Assembly (NCBI GenBank): GCA_934655755.1
Contig: CAKUHA010000001.1
Span: forward strand, 1 to 64,000
DNA from: an uncultured Collinsella sp.
GTDB lineage: Bacteria > Actinomycetota > Coriobacteriia > Coriobacteriales > Coriobacteriaceae
Direction: 5' to 3'
Length of the DNA: 64,000 nucleotides
Position numbers and translations under genes: made by a program. Within the stretch, counting starts at the first letter, position 1. Each line of letters begins with the position of its first letter. The notes under the pieces are model-generated. The model worked only from the letters and a program-made list of their open reading frames with translations, was not told where the DNA came from and searched no databases. This document shows, in pieces, positions 50,146 through 58,003 of the stretch.

Positions 50146-50568
50146 ATGCAACTCAAAGATATGGAGCCCGTGGTCAAGAAGTTCTACACGGGTCTTGAAG
50201 AGGGCATCTATTGGGCGCGTCAGTGCCCCGAGTGCGGAGCCGTCGAGTTTCCGCCCCACCTTGCCTGCAATGCCTGCGGCTATCACAAGACCGATTGGGT
50301 CCAGGTTTCCGGCCACGGTCATCTGATCGATTTCACCCTACCCGGGCCGCAGAACGACAAGCCTTACCTCAAGGAGTATGGCAAGTACGCCTACGGCGCT
50401 GTCGATATCGACGAGGGCTCTCAGTACACCTACGTCATCTACGGCATTACCAAGAAGAAGGCCCCCGAGATCCGCGCCAAGCTCATGGCCGGTGAGACCG
50501 TTGGCGTTCATGCCAAGGTCATCGACCGCCCGGGCTACAAGGAGCTCGCGTTCGAGCTTGACGACTAG
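50146..50568 (+). CDS. DUF35 zinc-ribbon OB-fold protein (thiolase partner)
   Basis: This 140-residue protein has a zinc ribbon (CPECGAVEFPPHLACNACG, four Cys) followed by an OB fold (SGHGHLIDFTLPG to the end). In archaea such proteins hold acetoacetyl-CoA thiolase and HMG-CoA synthase together and lend the pantetheine-binding surface. Here it follows the thiolase gene by 38 bases with a good ribosome site (AAGGAG). No HMG-CoA synthase is present, so the complex would be thiolase plus DUF35, possibly with the acyl carrier protein. Confidence 0.92.
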   Translation: MQLKDMEPVVKKFYTGLEEGIYWARQCPECGAVEFPPHLACNACGYHKTDWVQVSGHGHLIDFTLPGPQNDKPYLKEYGKYAYGAVDIDEGSQYTYVIYGITKKKAPEIRAKLMAGETVGVHAKVIDRPGYKELAFELDD

Positions 50569-50604
50569 GCTTCCATTCCCCTTAACAATTTGTTTCCTCT
50601 CTTA

Positions 50605-50654
50605 GGTCGCGGCGGGACCCATGTCTCCTGCCCGCCGTGGCCGCCCCTCTTTTT
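50605..50654 (+). terminator. Attenuator hairpin between DUF35 and ACP genes
   Basis: GGTCGCGGCGGG pairs with CCCGCCGTGGCC over 12 positions with two G-U wobbles, followed after 7 bases by TTTTT. It should lower expression of the downstream genes relative to the thiolase pair, or mark a second transcript. Confidence 0.6.
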
Positions 50655-50673
50655 AACTTAGAAAGGCACTGCC

Positions 50674-50907
50674 ATGAACGAAGAACTCACTCAGCAGATC
50701 TGCGATTTTGCCAAGTCCGCTTACAACTACGACGGCGATGTGACTCCCGAGACGACGTTTGAGACTCTGGGCAAGGGCTCGATGAAAATGATCGCCCTGA
50801 CGTCCATGATCGAGAACGAGCTCGACGCCGAGGTTCCTGTTCGCGAGGTCATGGTCATGAAGACCGTCGGTGAGCTTATCGAGCGCACCACCGAAGAGAT
50901 GGAGTAG
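50674..50907 (+). CDS. Acyl carrier protein-like protein
   Basis: A 77-residue acidic helical protein with the size and layout of an acyl carrier protein. The phosphopantetheine site is in TLGKGSMKMIALTSMIENEL (Ser36). The usual Asp-Ser pair is Gly-Ser here, a departure from housekeeping AcpP. The third-helix region VPVREVMVMKTVGELIE is typical. It lies in an operon with thiolase, DUF35, phosphate acyltransferase and acyl kinase genes, and a phosphopantetheinyl transferase gene is upstream, so it is more likely a dedicated carrier than the fatty-acid-synthesis ACP. Confidence 0.85.
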   Translation: MNEELTQQICDFAKSAYNYDGDVTPETTFETLGKGSMKMIALTSMIENELDAEVPVREVMVMKTVGELIERTTEEME

Positions 50908-50911
50908 CGGC

Positions 50912-51919
50912 ATGGATCTGATGCAGACCCTGTGCCAGCAGGCTGCTGCCAAGCCCGTGCGCGTTGCCTTCCCCGAAGGCGAAAACGAGACCATGATGCA
51001 GGCGGTCGCAAAGATTGCCGCAGAGCATCTCGCCGAGTGCGTGCTGGTGGGCGATGGCGGCAAGCTCCGCGAGCTCGCTGAGGCGCGCGGCATTTCTCTC
51101 GAGGGTATCGAGATTGTCGATGTGACTGACGAAGCGGCTAACGCTGCCTGTTGCGAACGCTATCTTGCGCATCCGGATTGCAAGTTTAAGCCCAAGGGAG
51201 CGGCGCGTCGCATGACGCGCCCGCTGGAGCGCGCGCTGATTTTGCAGGTGCTTGGCGATGTTGACGTTATGTTCGCCGGCATCGATAACGCTACGGGCGA
51301 CATTATCCTGGCAGGCCAGACCATTGTCGGCCTTGCCGATGGCGTCGATACCGTGAGCTCCTGCGGCATTGCCGATATCCCCAACTGGAATGGCGGGGAA
51401 GACGGTTTGCTGGCCTTTGGCGACTCTGCCGTGTGCGTCAACCCGACGAGCGAAGAGCTAGCCTCGATCGCCATCTCTTCGTGCGAAACGGTGTGTTCCC
51501 TGACGGGCTGGGATATTCGCTGCGCTCTGCTGTCACACTCGACGGACGGCTCGATGGATAACGAGCTGGTCGACAAGGTGCGTCGCGCCAGCGAGATTGC
51601 CAACGACCGTCGTCCCGATCTTGCCATCGACGGCGAGTTCCAGTTTGATTCGGCGATCAATCCCAAGGTCGCGGCCAAAAAGGTCCGCCGCGATTCTGCC
51701 GTTGCCGGCCACGCCAACGTAGTCATCTGGCCGGATATCAATGTAGGCAACATCGGCGTCAAGATCGTTCAGAACCTGACGGGCGCCAACGCTTACGGCC
51801 CCATGCTCCAGGGCTTTAAGAAGATCGTCTGCGACTGCTCGCGCTCTGCGCCTGTTGACGAAATCGTCGGCAATGTGGTGATGAGTTGCGTGCGTGCCCA
51901 GGCGCTCAAGGAGGCGTAA
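50912..51919 (+). CDS. ptb: Phosphate acyltransferase (phosphate butyryltransferase family)
   Basis: A PTA/PTB-family enzyme that exchanges the CoA of an acyl-CoA for phosphate to give an acyl phosphate. The 335-residue protein begins AKPVRVAFPEGENETMMQAV, has ADGVDTVSSCGIADIP, a LSHSTDGSMDNELVDKVRRASEIA segment, LAIDGEFQFDSAINPKVAAKKV and the late NIGVKIVQNLTGANAYGPMLQGF, which are family landmarks. Length favours phosphate butyryltransferase-like rather than long Pta enzymes. It starts 4 bases after the ACP gene and is followed 3 bases later by an acyl kinase, so they should work as a pair. Confidence 0.85.
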   Translation: MDLMQTLCQQAAAKPVRVAFPEGENETMMQAVAKIAAEHLAECVLVGDGGKLRELAEARGISLEGIEIVDVTDEAANAACCERYLAHPDCKFKPKGAARRMTRPLERALILQVLGDVDVMFAGIDNATGDIILAGQTIVGLADGVDTVSSCGIADIPNWNGGEDGLLAFGDSAVCVNPTSEELASIAISSCETVCSLTGWDIRCALLSHSTDGSMDNELVDKVRRASEIANDRRPDLAIDGEFQFDSAINPKVAAKKVRRDSAVAGHANVVIWPDINVGNIGVKIVQNLTGANAYGPMLQGFKKIVCDCSRSAPVDEIVGNVVMSCVRAQALKEA

Positions 51920-51922
51920 GAC

Positions 51923-53038
51923 ATGGCTGGACAGAATAAGCCTTGGCGCGTTTTGGTTATTAACCCTGGCTCTACCTCGACCAAGGTTGGCGTCTTTGAA
52001 GGCGATGCGTGCAAACTCAGCAAGAACGTGGCGCATGAGGCGAAAGATCTCGCCCAGTTTGACGGGGTCTCGGCCCAGATGCCGTATCGCTGCGAGCTGA
52101 TTCTGGATGCGCTTAAGGAAGCCGGTCTTTCGCTTGACGACTTCGATGCGTTCGTTGGCCGTGGTGGCGGCTTGCTTTCGCTGCCGGGTGGCACCTACGC
52201 CATCAACGAGGTCATGCTCGAGCATGCTCGCGTTGGCGCAAACGGTATCCAGCATCCGGCGCAGCTGGGTCCCCAAATCGCTCACGAGTTTGCCACGAAA
52301 TGTGGCAAGCCTGCCTTTGTTGTAAATCCTCCCGATACTGACGAGCTGTGCGATCTCGCACGCGTGACAGGCATTAGGGGCGTGTATCGAAACGTGCACC
52401 TGCACGCCCTTAATCTCAAAGAGACCGCTATTCGCCATGCTGCAAAGCTCGGCCGTCCTTATGACGAGTGCAACTTTATTGTCTGCCATATCGGCGGCGG
52501 CATTTCAATCTCTGCCCACCTTAAGGGCAAGATGGTCGACGGCAACGACATCGTTGGTGGCGAAGGCCCCATGGCGCCTACGCGCTGTGGCTCGGTCCCT
52601 GCGATCGAGGTTGCGAAGTATACGGCGGAGCACGGTCTCGACGTTGCCCGCGCCCATTGCATGAAGACCGGTGGTTTTGTCGATCTTTTGGGTACGTCCG
52701 ATGGCGTCGAAGTGTGCGACCGTGCCGCCGCAGGCGATGCGGCTGCGGCTCGCGCCTGGGATGCGATGGTCTACCAGATCTGTAAATGGATTGGCGAGAT
52801 GGCGTGCGTCCTTAAGGGCGAAGTCGATGGCATCTTGCTCGGAGGCGGCATGGTTCACAGCAAAGAGCTCGTTGCCGCCATCGAGGACGCCTGTTCTTGG
52901 ATTGCCCCCGTGTCTGCCTATCCGGGCGAGTTTGAGCTCGAGGCTATGGCTGCTGGCGCCTGTCGCGTGCTTGACGGTGACGAAAAGGCGCTCTCGTATA
53001 GCGGGCGGCCTGTGTTTAGCGGGTTTGAGGACTGCTAG
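51923..53038 (+). CDS. buk: Butyrate kinase-like acyl kinase
   Basis: An acetokinase-family enzyme that moves phosphate from an acyl phosphate to ADP, forming ATP and a carboxylic acid. The 371-residue protein has VLVINPGSTSTKVGVFEG, FVGRGGGLLSLPGGTYAI, HIGGGISISAHLKGKMVDGNDIVGGEGPM and GILLGGGMVHSKELV, typical of butyrate kinases (the GGTYxxN and GEGPMAPTR segments). Acetate kinases differ at these places. The acid produced could be butyrate, a branched acid or another short acid; the other enzymes of the normal butyrate pathway are not in the window. Confidence 0.9.
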   Translation: MAGQNKPWRVLVINPGSTSTKVGVFEGDACKLSKNVAHEAKDLAQFDGVSAQMPYRCELILDALKEAGLSLDDFDAFVGRGGGLLSLPGGTYAINEVMLEHARVGANGIQHPAQLGPQIAHEFATKCGKPAFVVNPPDTDELCDLARVTGIRGVYRNVHLHALNLKETAIRHAAKLGRPYDECNFIVCHIGGGISISAHLKGKMVDGNDIVGGEGPMAPTRCGSVPAIEVAKYTAEHGLDVARAHCMKTGGFVDLLGTSDGVEVCDRAAAGDAAAARAWDAMVYQICKWIGEMACVLKGEVDGILLGGGMVHSKELVAAIEDACSWIAPVSAYPGEFELEAMAAGACRVLDGDEKALSYSGRPVFSGFEDC

Positions 53039-53048
53039 CGTCGTATTT

Positions 53049-53083
53049 AGGGACGGTCGAAGACGGTCTTTGGCCGTCCCTTC
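53049..53083 (+). terminator. Hairpin after buk
   Basis: AGGGACGG (53049-53056) and CCGTCCCT (53074-53081) with a short TCT tail. Probably a partial terminator before the transporter gene. Confidence 0.65.
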
Positions 53084-53116
53084 TCACCCTTCTTTTCTGA
53101 GTGCAAGGATTGAATC

Positions 53117-54316
53117 ATGGATAAAACCAAGATTAAGTACCTGGTTGGCATTTATGCTGCCGCCATGTGCATTATGGGCATGCTCGTGCCCGTTCCCATC
53201 GTGGCTTCTGTTGCGGCTGCGTTTCCCAACGAGAACATCGCTGCCGTTCAGATGATTATCGGCATCATCCCGTTGATGATGGCGCTGTCTGCCATGCTCG
53301 TGTCTTCTCAGCTTGCTTCTCGCGTGTCTAAGAAGAAGACAACGCTTATCGGCCACGTTATCGTGATGCTGGCGGGTGCTTCGGTGCTGGTGTTCCACGA
53401 TTCGCTCGGCCAGGTCTTGGCAGCTTCTGCTGTCATGGGCCTTGGTCTCGGCGCCGTGCAGAATTCGACGGACGCTCTTATCGCGGACTACTTTGGCGGA
53501 AAGCAGCGCTCGTTTGTCATGGGCATCTACTCCACCTTTGTTGCACTGGGCGGCATTATCTGGACGATGGTTTCCGGCATCTTGGGTTCTGCTGAGTGGT
53601 TCCATAGCTATGCTGCCTACTTCATCATGATTATCTTTATCGTGATCGAGGCCGTCTGCCTTCCCGAGGGTCATCTTGAGCCCAAGCGCAAGGTCAACGT
53701 GTTTGCCAATATGCCCAAAGAGGTCGCTATCATCACGGTCATGAGCTTTGTGTTCGTACTCACGTTCCAGCTCTTCAGCTCCAACGTTTCGCTGCTTGTT
53801 GTGGGTCGCGGCTTTGGCGGTACCGTGGAGGCCGGTCTTGCCTCTACCGTTATGACCGTCGCCGGTATTGCGGCGGGTCTCTTGGTCGGTCCGCTGTTTG
53901 CCAAGTTTAAGAACCTGGCTATGCCGATCGCGTGGGGCGTGACGCTCATTGGCCTGGGCCTGACGTTGGTTGCGCCCGCCTTTATGGTGCTGTGCGTTGC
54001 GGGCTTTGTCGTTGCCCTGGGCAAGGAGACCTACGTGCCGCTGGAGGGCAATTTTGCCGCCGGCAACTCTGCCCCCGAGGGACGTGCGTTTAACCTTGCC
54101 ATTGGCATGGCGGGCATCAACTTTGGCATGGCGCTGTCTCCCATTGTGTTTGAGGCCGTGACATCGCCGTTTGGTGCAACGATTGACCAGAAGTTCATCG
54201 CCGGCATGATCGTCTGCGCGGCTTGTGTCGTCTTTGGCGCCATTAAGTATCGCAAGCTCACCCCGGCCCAGCTTGCCGAGGCCGAGAAGATGGCGGCCAG
54301 CGGCGAGGCGGAGTAG
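53117..54316 (+). CDS. Major facilitator superfamily transporter
   Basis: A 399-residue polytopic membrane protein with about 12 hydrophobic segments, a basic loop after segment 2-3 (ASRVSKKKTTLIGH, the MFS motif A position) and a central cytoplasmic loop (EGHLEPKRKVNVFANMPKEV). It resembles drug or organic-acid transporters in general layout; the substrate is not predictable. In this operon it could import the acid or precursor handled by the thiolase and acyl-kinase enzymes or export their product. Confidence 0.88.
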   Translation: MDKTKIKYLVGIYAAAMCIMGMLVPVPIVASVAAAFPNENIAAVQMIIGIIPLMMALSAMLVSSQLASRVSKKKTTLIGHVIVMLAGASVLVFHDSLGQVLAASAVMGLGLGAVQNSTDALIADYFGGKQRSFVMGIYSTFVALGGIIWTMVSGILGSAEWFHSYAAYFIMIIFIVIEAVCLPEGHLEPKRKVNVFANMPKEVAIITVMSFVFVLTFQLFSSNVSLLVVGRGFGGTVEAGLASTVMTVAGIAAGLLVGPLFAKFKNLAMPIAWGVTLIGLGLTLVAPAFMVLCVAGFVVALGKETYVPLEGNFAAGNSAPEGRAFNLAIGMAGINFGMALSPIVFEAVTSPFGATIDQKFIAGMIVCAACVVFGAIKYRKLTPAQLAEAEKMAASGEAE

Positions 54317-54356
54317 CCGCTCGAGTAGTTGCTTTACCGCACATCATGTTTTATCG

Positions 54357-54388
54357 GGGCCGCCGACATATGCCGGCGGCCCTCTTTC
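54357..54388 (+). terminator. Hairpin after the MFS gene
   Basis: GGGCCGCCG (54357-54365) pairs with CGGCGGCCC (54374-54382), followed by TCTTTCT. A moderate terminator or attenuator before the small membrane-protein gene. Confidence 0.72.
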
Positions 54389-54416
54389 TATCAATGACTT
54401 TGAAAGGCATATGGCT

Positions 54417-54884
54417 ATGAAGTTACCTGTCAACCGCGTTGTCGGTATTCTCAACGGCTTCTTTAACCCGCTATTGCTCTGCGCGTTTCTCCCCATCATC
54501 GAAGGGGCGTCCGGCTTGGATCTGACGAGCCCCACGGGCTTTTGGGGGCAACTCATCGTGGCCACGGTGATTGCCGAGGTTCTGAGCGCGCTTCCGCTGT
54601 TTGGAAAAACGGTCGGTATGTGCCTAGACTTTTTTGGTTTTGAGGAGGGGAGTGCTGCGCACAAGATTGCCGGTACGGTTATCGGTGCCACCTTGCTCTT
54701 TATGGTGATCGGTTTTGGTGAAATCGCCTTCCAGGGAGGATTCGGAACGATTGAGGGCCGTACGTTCTTCGCGCGTTGGGCAGGTCTTGTCACAAAGGGA
54801 TGGGCTTTTGTGGTTATCGCCGGCGTACTGCTCGATCCCTTTACGGCGGCTCTCGGTCGCATAATCGCTCGCGACGAGAAGTAA
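54417..54884 (+). CDS. Small four-helix membrane protein of unknown function
   Basis: I do not recognise this 155-residue protein. It has about four hydrophobic segments (near residues 8-25, 43-63, 82-103 and 124-143), with VNRVVGILNGFFNPLLLCAFLP at the start and a KRI/ARDEK-type charged end. ATG 54417 has AAGG at 9 bases; ATG 54411 two codons earlier is possible but too close to that site. It follows the MFS gene by 100 bases, so it may share its transcript. A transporter accessory subunit is one possibility. Confidence 0.65.
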   Translation: MKLPVNRVVGILNGFFNPLLLCAFLPIIEGASGLDLTSPTGFWGQLIVATVIAEVLSALPLFGKTVGMCLDFFGFEEGSAAHKIAGTVIGATLLFMVIGFGEIAFQGGFGTIEGRTFFARWAGLVTKGWAFVVIAGVLLDPFTAALGRIIARDEK

Positions 54885-54900
54885 CAGCTCCTTTGCATAT

Positions 54901-54977
54901 CGAATGCCAGCGGACGGGGCGTCGGACTGCAGTCTTCCGAGCGTTTGCAGATCCGTCGCCCCGTCCGCCGGCATTCG
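54901..54977 (+). terminator. Long hairpin after the membrane-protein gene
   Basis: Arms 54901-54921 and 54957-54977 pair over 21 positions with one mismatch; TCGGA/TCCGA pairs inside. No U run follows. It starts 16 bases after the stop codon. Confidence 0.75.
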
Positions 54978-55179
54978 ACCGCAACATGTTGGTCAAGCAT
55001 AATCTTTTGGATTCTTTTGGCGTGAGTGGCTTGGTTTTGGTAGGATTTGTCGGCGGCTTGACTAAGGGGGTTTTATAACTGCCGTGCAGGTAGCCGTGTT
55101 GGTAACGTTTTACCGACTTGCCAAAGACCCCTCGTTTTTAATGCGTCTGCAAATAGACCAATTGCCTTGACCTGCTAAA

Positions 55180-55229
55180 ACACTATATGTTGTGTTTGAC
55201 CTAAAAAAAGAATACAGGATATAGATGCG
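55180..55229 (+). promoter_or_regulatory. nrdD promoter flanked by NrdR-type boxes
   Basis: ACACTATATGTTGTGT (55180-55195) closely fits the NrdR box. It abuts a -35 TTGACC (55196-55201), with a -10 TATAGA at 55220-55225. A degenerate second box, ACAGGATATAGATGCG (55214-55229), overlaps the -10. Paired boxes around the promoter are the usual arrangement for NrdR repression of ribonucleotide reductase genes. nrdR itself is not in the window. Confidence 0.75.
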
Positions 55230-55452
55230 TCTTTGTCGTATGATAGATGGCGGACAGAGAACGAAGACCTTATCTGCCTCTTTTGGACGTGTCTTTGAGC
55301 CGCCTGATCGGCTTCCGGGGATGTCCGCATGAGGACTTATGGTTTATCGAGAACACAGATTGCGCGACGGCGCCGCAAGACAGGGGTAAGCCCTGCCGGG
55401 CATCGTTTGGCTCTGAAGCGCAATGAGATTTCGACGCGAAAGAGGCAAGAGG

Positions 55453-57675
55453 ATGAAGATCATCAAGCGCAGCGGCACTGAGGTTGTCTTTGACATCGAT
55501 AAGATCGTCAATGCCATCCGTGCTGCAAACTTGGAGGTTGAGGAGGGCTCTCGCCTTACCGACCGACAGGTGATCTACGCGGCTCAAAACGTTGCCGAGG
55601 CCTGCGAGAATGCCGGGCATACCGTTTCGGTCGAGGAGATCCAGGATCTGGTTGAGGACGAGATTATGCGTCTCGACTGCTACGAGGTCGCCCGCCACTA
55701 CATCATCTATCGCTATGTTCAGAGCCTGAAGCGCCAGAAGAACACGACCGATGACAAGATCCTGTCGCTCATCGAGTGCAACAACGAAGAGGTCAAGCAG
55801 GAGAACTCCAACAAGAACCCGACCGTCAACTCCGTTCAGCGCGACTACATGGCCGGCGAGATCTCCAAGGACCTGACGCAGCGCGTACTGCTGCCTCAGG
55901 AGATTGTGGATGCCCATAACGAGGGCCTGATTCACTTCCACGATTCGGACTACTTTGCCCAGCACATGCATAACTGCGACTTGGTGAATCTGGAGGATAT
56001 GCTCCAGAACGGCACCGTCATCTCGGGCACGCTGATTGAGAAGCCGCATAGCTTCTCGACGGCCTGCAACATCGCGACGCAGATCATCGCCCAGGTTGCT
56101 TCCTCCCAGTATGGCGGACAGTCCATCTCGCTGACCCATCTTGCCCCCTTTGTTGAGGTGAGCCGTCAGAAGATCCGCGGCGAGGTCGCGCGTGAGCTCG
56201 AGGAGCTCGGCGTTTCCGCGTCTGCCGAGAAGGTCCGTGAGGTCGTTGAGGACCGCCTGCGTGATGAGATTCGTCGTGGCGTCCAGACGATCCAGTATCA
56301 GGTCGTGACCCTTATGACCACCAACGGCCAGGCGCCGTTCGTGACGGTCTTTATGTATCTTAACGAGGCCCGTTCGCCCCAAGAGAAGCATGACCTTGCC
56401 ATGATTGTGGAAGAGACGCTTCGCCAGCGCTACGAGGGCGTTAAGAACGAGGCCGGCGTGTGGATCACCCCGGCGTTCCCTAAGCTTATCTACGTGCTCG
56501 AGGACGATAACGTTCACGAGGACTCCCCGTACTTCTATCTGACTCAGCTGGCTGCCAAGTGCACCGCCAAGCGCATGGTGCCCGACTATATCTCCGAAAA
56601 GAAGATGCGCGAGCTCAAGCTGTCGAAGGGTGAGACCGCGGGCAATGGCGATTGCTATACCTGCATGGGCTGCCGCAGCTTCCTGACGCCCGATCGCTCG
56701 GGCAACGGCTTCAACAACGTTGCCAACGCGCTGAACTACGACCCCAGCAAGCCCAAGTACTACGGCCGCTTTAACCAGGGCGTCGTGACTATCAACCTGC
56801 CCGACGTCGCGTTGAGCTCGCATCAGGACATGGACAAGTTCTGGAAGATCTTTGACGAGCGCCTCGAGCTGTGCCACCGCGCCCTGCTGTGCCGTCACGA
56901 GCGCCTGATGGGTACGCTTTCTGACGCCGCGCCGATTCTTTGGCAGTACGGTGCCCTCGCTCGTTTGAAGAAGGGCGAGACGATCGACAAGCTACTCGTG
57001 GGCGGATATTCCACCATTAGCCTGGGCTATGCCGGCCTGTATGAGTGCGTCAAGTACATGACGGGCCACAGCCACACCGAGAAGGAGGGCACGCCGTTCG
57101 CCATGGCCGTCATGCAGCGCATGAACGACAAGTGCGCGGAGTGGAAGGCCGAAAGCGATATCGACTTCTCGCTGTACGGCACGCCGCTGGAGTCGACGAC
57201 CTACAAGTTCGCTAAGTGCCTGCAGCGTCGTTTTGGCATCATTCCGGGTGTGACGGACAAGGGCTACATCACCAACAGCTACCACGTCCACGTGTCCGAG
57301 GAGATCGATGCCTTCGACAAGCTCAAGTTCGAGGGCATGTTCCAGCAGCTTTCGCCGGGCGGTGCCATCTCCTACGTCGAGGTTCCCAACATGCAGGACA
57401 ACCTCAAGGCCGTCATTCGCGTGATGCAGTACATCTACGACAACATCATGTACGCCGAGCTCAACACCAAGAGCGACTACTGCCAGGTGTGTGGCTACGA
57501 CGGCGAGATCAAGATTGTCGAAGATGACGGCAAGCTGGTGTGGGAGTGCCCCAACTGCGGCAACCGCGACCAGGAGAAGATGAACGTCGCCCGTCGTACG
57601 TGCGGCTACATCGGTACCCAGTTCTGGAACCAGGGTCGAACCGAGGAGATCCGAGACCGCGTGCTGCATCTCTAA
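55453..57675 (+). CDS. nrdD: Anaerobic ribonucleoside-triphosphate reductase (class III)
   Basis: NrdD makes deoxynucleotides from NTPs under anaerobic conditions using a glycyl radical. The 740-residue protein has an N-terminal ATP-cone (KIIKRSGTEVVFDIDKIVNAIRAAN, residues 1-90), the FHDSDYFAQHMHNCDLVNL active-site region, GDCYTCMGCRSFLTP, the zinc site CQVCGYDGEI with CPNCGNRD, and the glycyl-radical motif RRTCGYIGTQFWNQGR (Gly near 718). ATG 55453 is used because AAGAGG is 7 bases upstream. nrdG follows after a 427-base gap holding two large structured elements. Confidence 0.97.
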   Translation: MKIIKRSGTEVVFDIDKIVNAIRAANLEVEEGSRLTDRQVIYAAQNVAEACENAGHTVSVEEIQDLVEDEIMRLDCYEVARHYIIYRYVQSLKRQKNTTDDKILSLIECNNEEVKQENSNKNPTVNSVQRDYMAGEISKDLTQRVLLPQEIVDAHNEGLIHFHDSDYFAQHMHNCDLVNLEDMLQNGTVISGTLIEKPHSFSTACNIATQIIAQVASSQYGGQSISLTHLAPFVEVSRQKIRGEVARELEELGVSASAEKVREVVEDRLRDEIRRGVQTIQYQVVTLMTTNGQAPFVTVFMYLNEARSPQEKHDLAMIVEETLRQRYEGVKNEAGVWITPAFPKLIYVLEDDNVHEDSPYFYLTQLAAKCTAKRMVPDYISEKKMRELKLSKGETAGNGDCYTCMGCRSFLTPDRSGNGFNNVANALNYDPSKPKYYGRFNQGVVTINLPDVALSSHQDMDKFWKIFDERLELCHRALLCRHERLMGTLSDAAPILWQYGALARLKKGETIDKLLVGGYSTISLGYAGLYECVKYMTGHSHTEKEGTPFAMAVMQRMNDKCAEWKAESDIDFSLYGTPLESTTYKFAKCLQRRFGIIPGVTDKGYITNSYHVHVSEEIDAFDKLKFEGMFQQLSPGGAISYVEVPNMQDNLKAVIRVMQYIYDNIMYAELNTKSDYCQVCGYDGEIKIVEDDGKLVWECPNCGNRDQEKMNVARRTCGYIGTQFWNQGRTEEIRDRVLHL

Positions 57676-57686
57676 TATCCATTCCA

Positions 57687-57825
57687 GGCTGCCCCGTAGC
57701 GAGCCCCCGGACCTTTGCTCGCTATATCGGACAGTCCTGCGCAAGACGAAGGCCACATTAAGTGGCCTTCTTTGCGTGCGGAACTCATATCGAGCAAAGG
57801 TCCGGGGGCTCGCTACGGGGCAGCC
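57687..57825. repeat. 139-base element with 35-bp perfect inverted repeats
   Basis: Arms 57687-57721 and 57791-57825 are exact reverse complements over 35 bases. Inside is a terminator-like hairpin GAAGGCCAC-ATTAA-GTGGCCTTC followed by TTTG (57748-57774), itself flanked by weak pairing. The element starts 12 bases after the nrdD stop. It may end nrdD transcripts or be a MITE-like insertion; no target-site duplication is visible. Confidence 0.88.
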
Positions 57826-58003
57826 AAGTTGACGTAGCTGAGATGCAGTATGCGGTCTGCTCACTCCTCGAAGTTCTTAGCAGAAATGAGTTGAGCTGCA
57901 GCGACGATTTGCTTGCAATGACGGTTGAGCTACAACTCAGTTTTTATCAGACTTCGAACCCTATACTCGATGTTCGCTTCGTTCATTGAGTTACCCTTTG
58001 CAT

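Larger units (their letters stand above)
54885..55452 (+). other. 568-base region between the membrane-protein gene and nrdD
   Basis: There is no gene. It holds a long hairpin (54901-54977), an AT-rich stretch, two NrdR-type boxes with a promoter (55180-55229) and a leader of about 220 bases before nrdD with several small stems (for example CAGGG/CCCTG at 55381-55395). I could not match the leader to a known riboswitch. Confidence 0.75.

Noticed and set aside
55250..55452. Cobalamin or other known riboswitch in the nrdD leader
   Set aside because: I looked for the B12-box and other conserved cores and could not find them; the class III reductase does not need cobalamin.
57762..57989. Short open frames inside the nrdD-nrdG spacer
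   Set aside because: They run through the right arm of the 35-bp inverted repeat, and no ribosome site or domain supports them.
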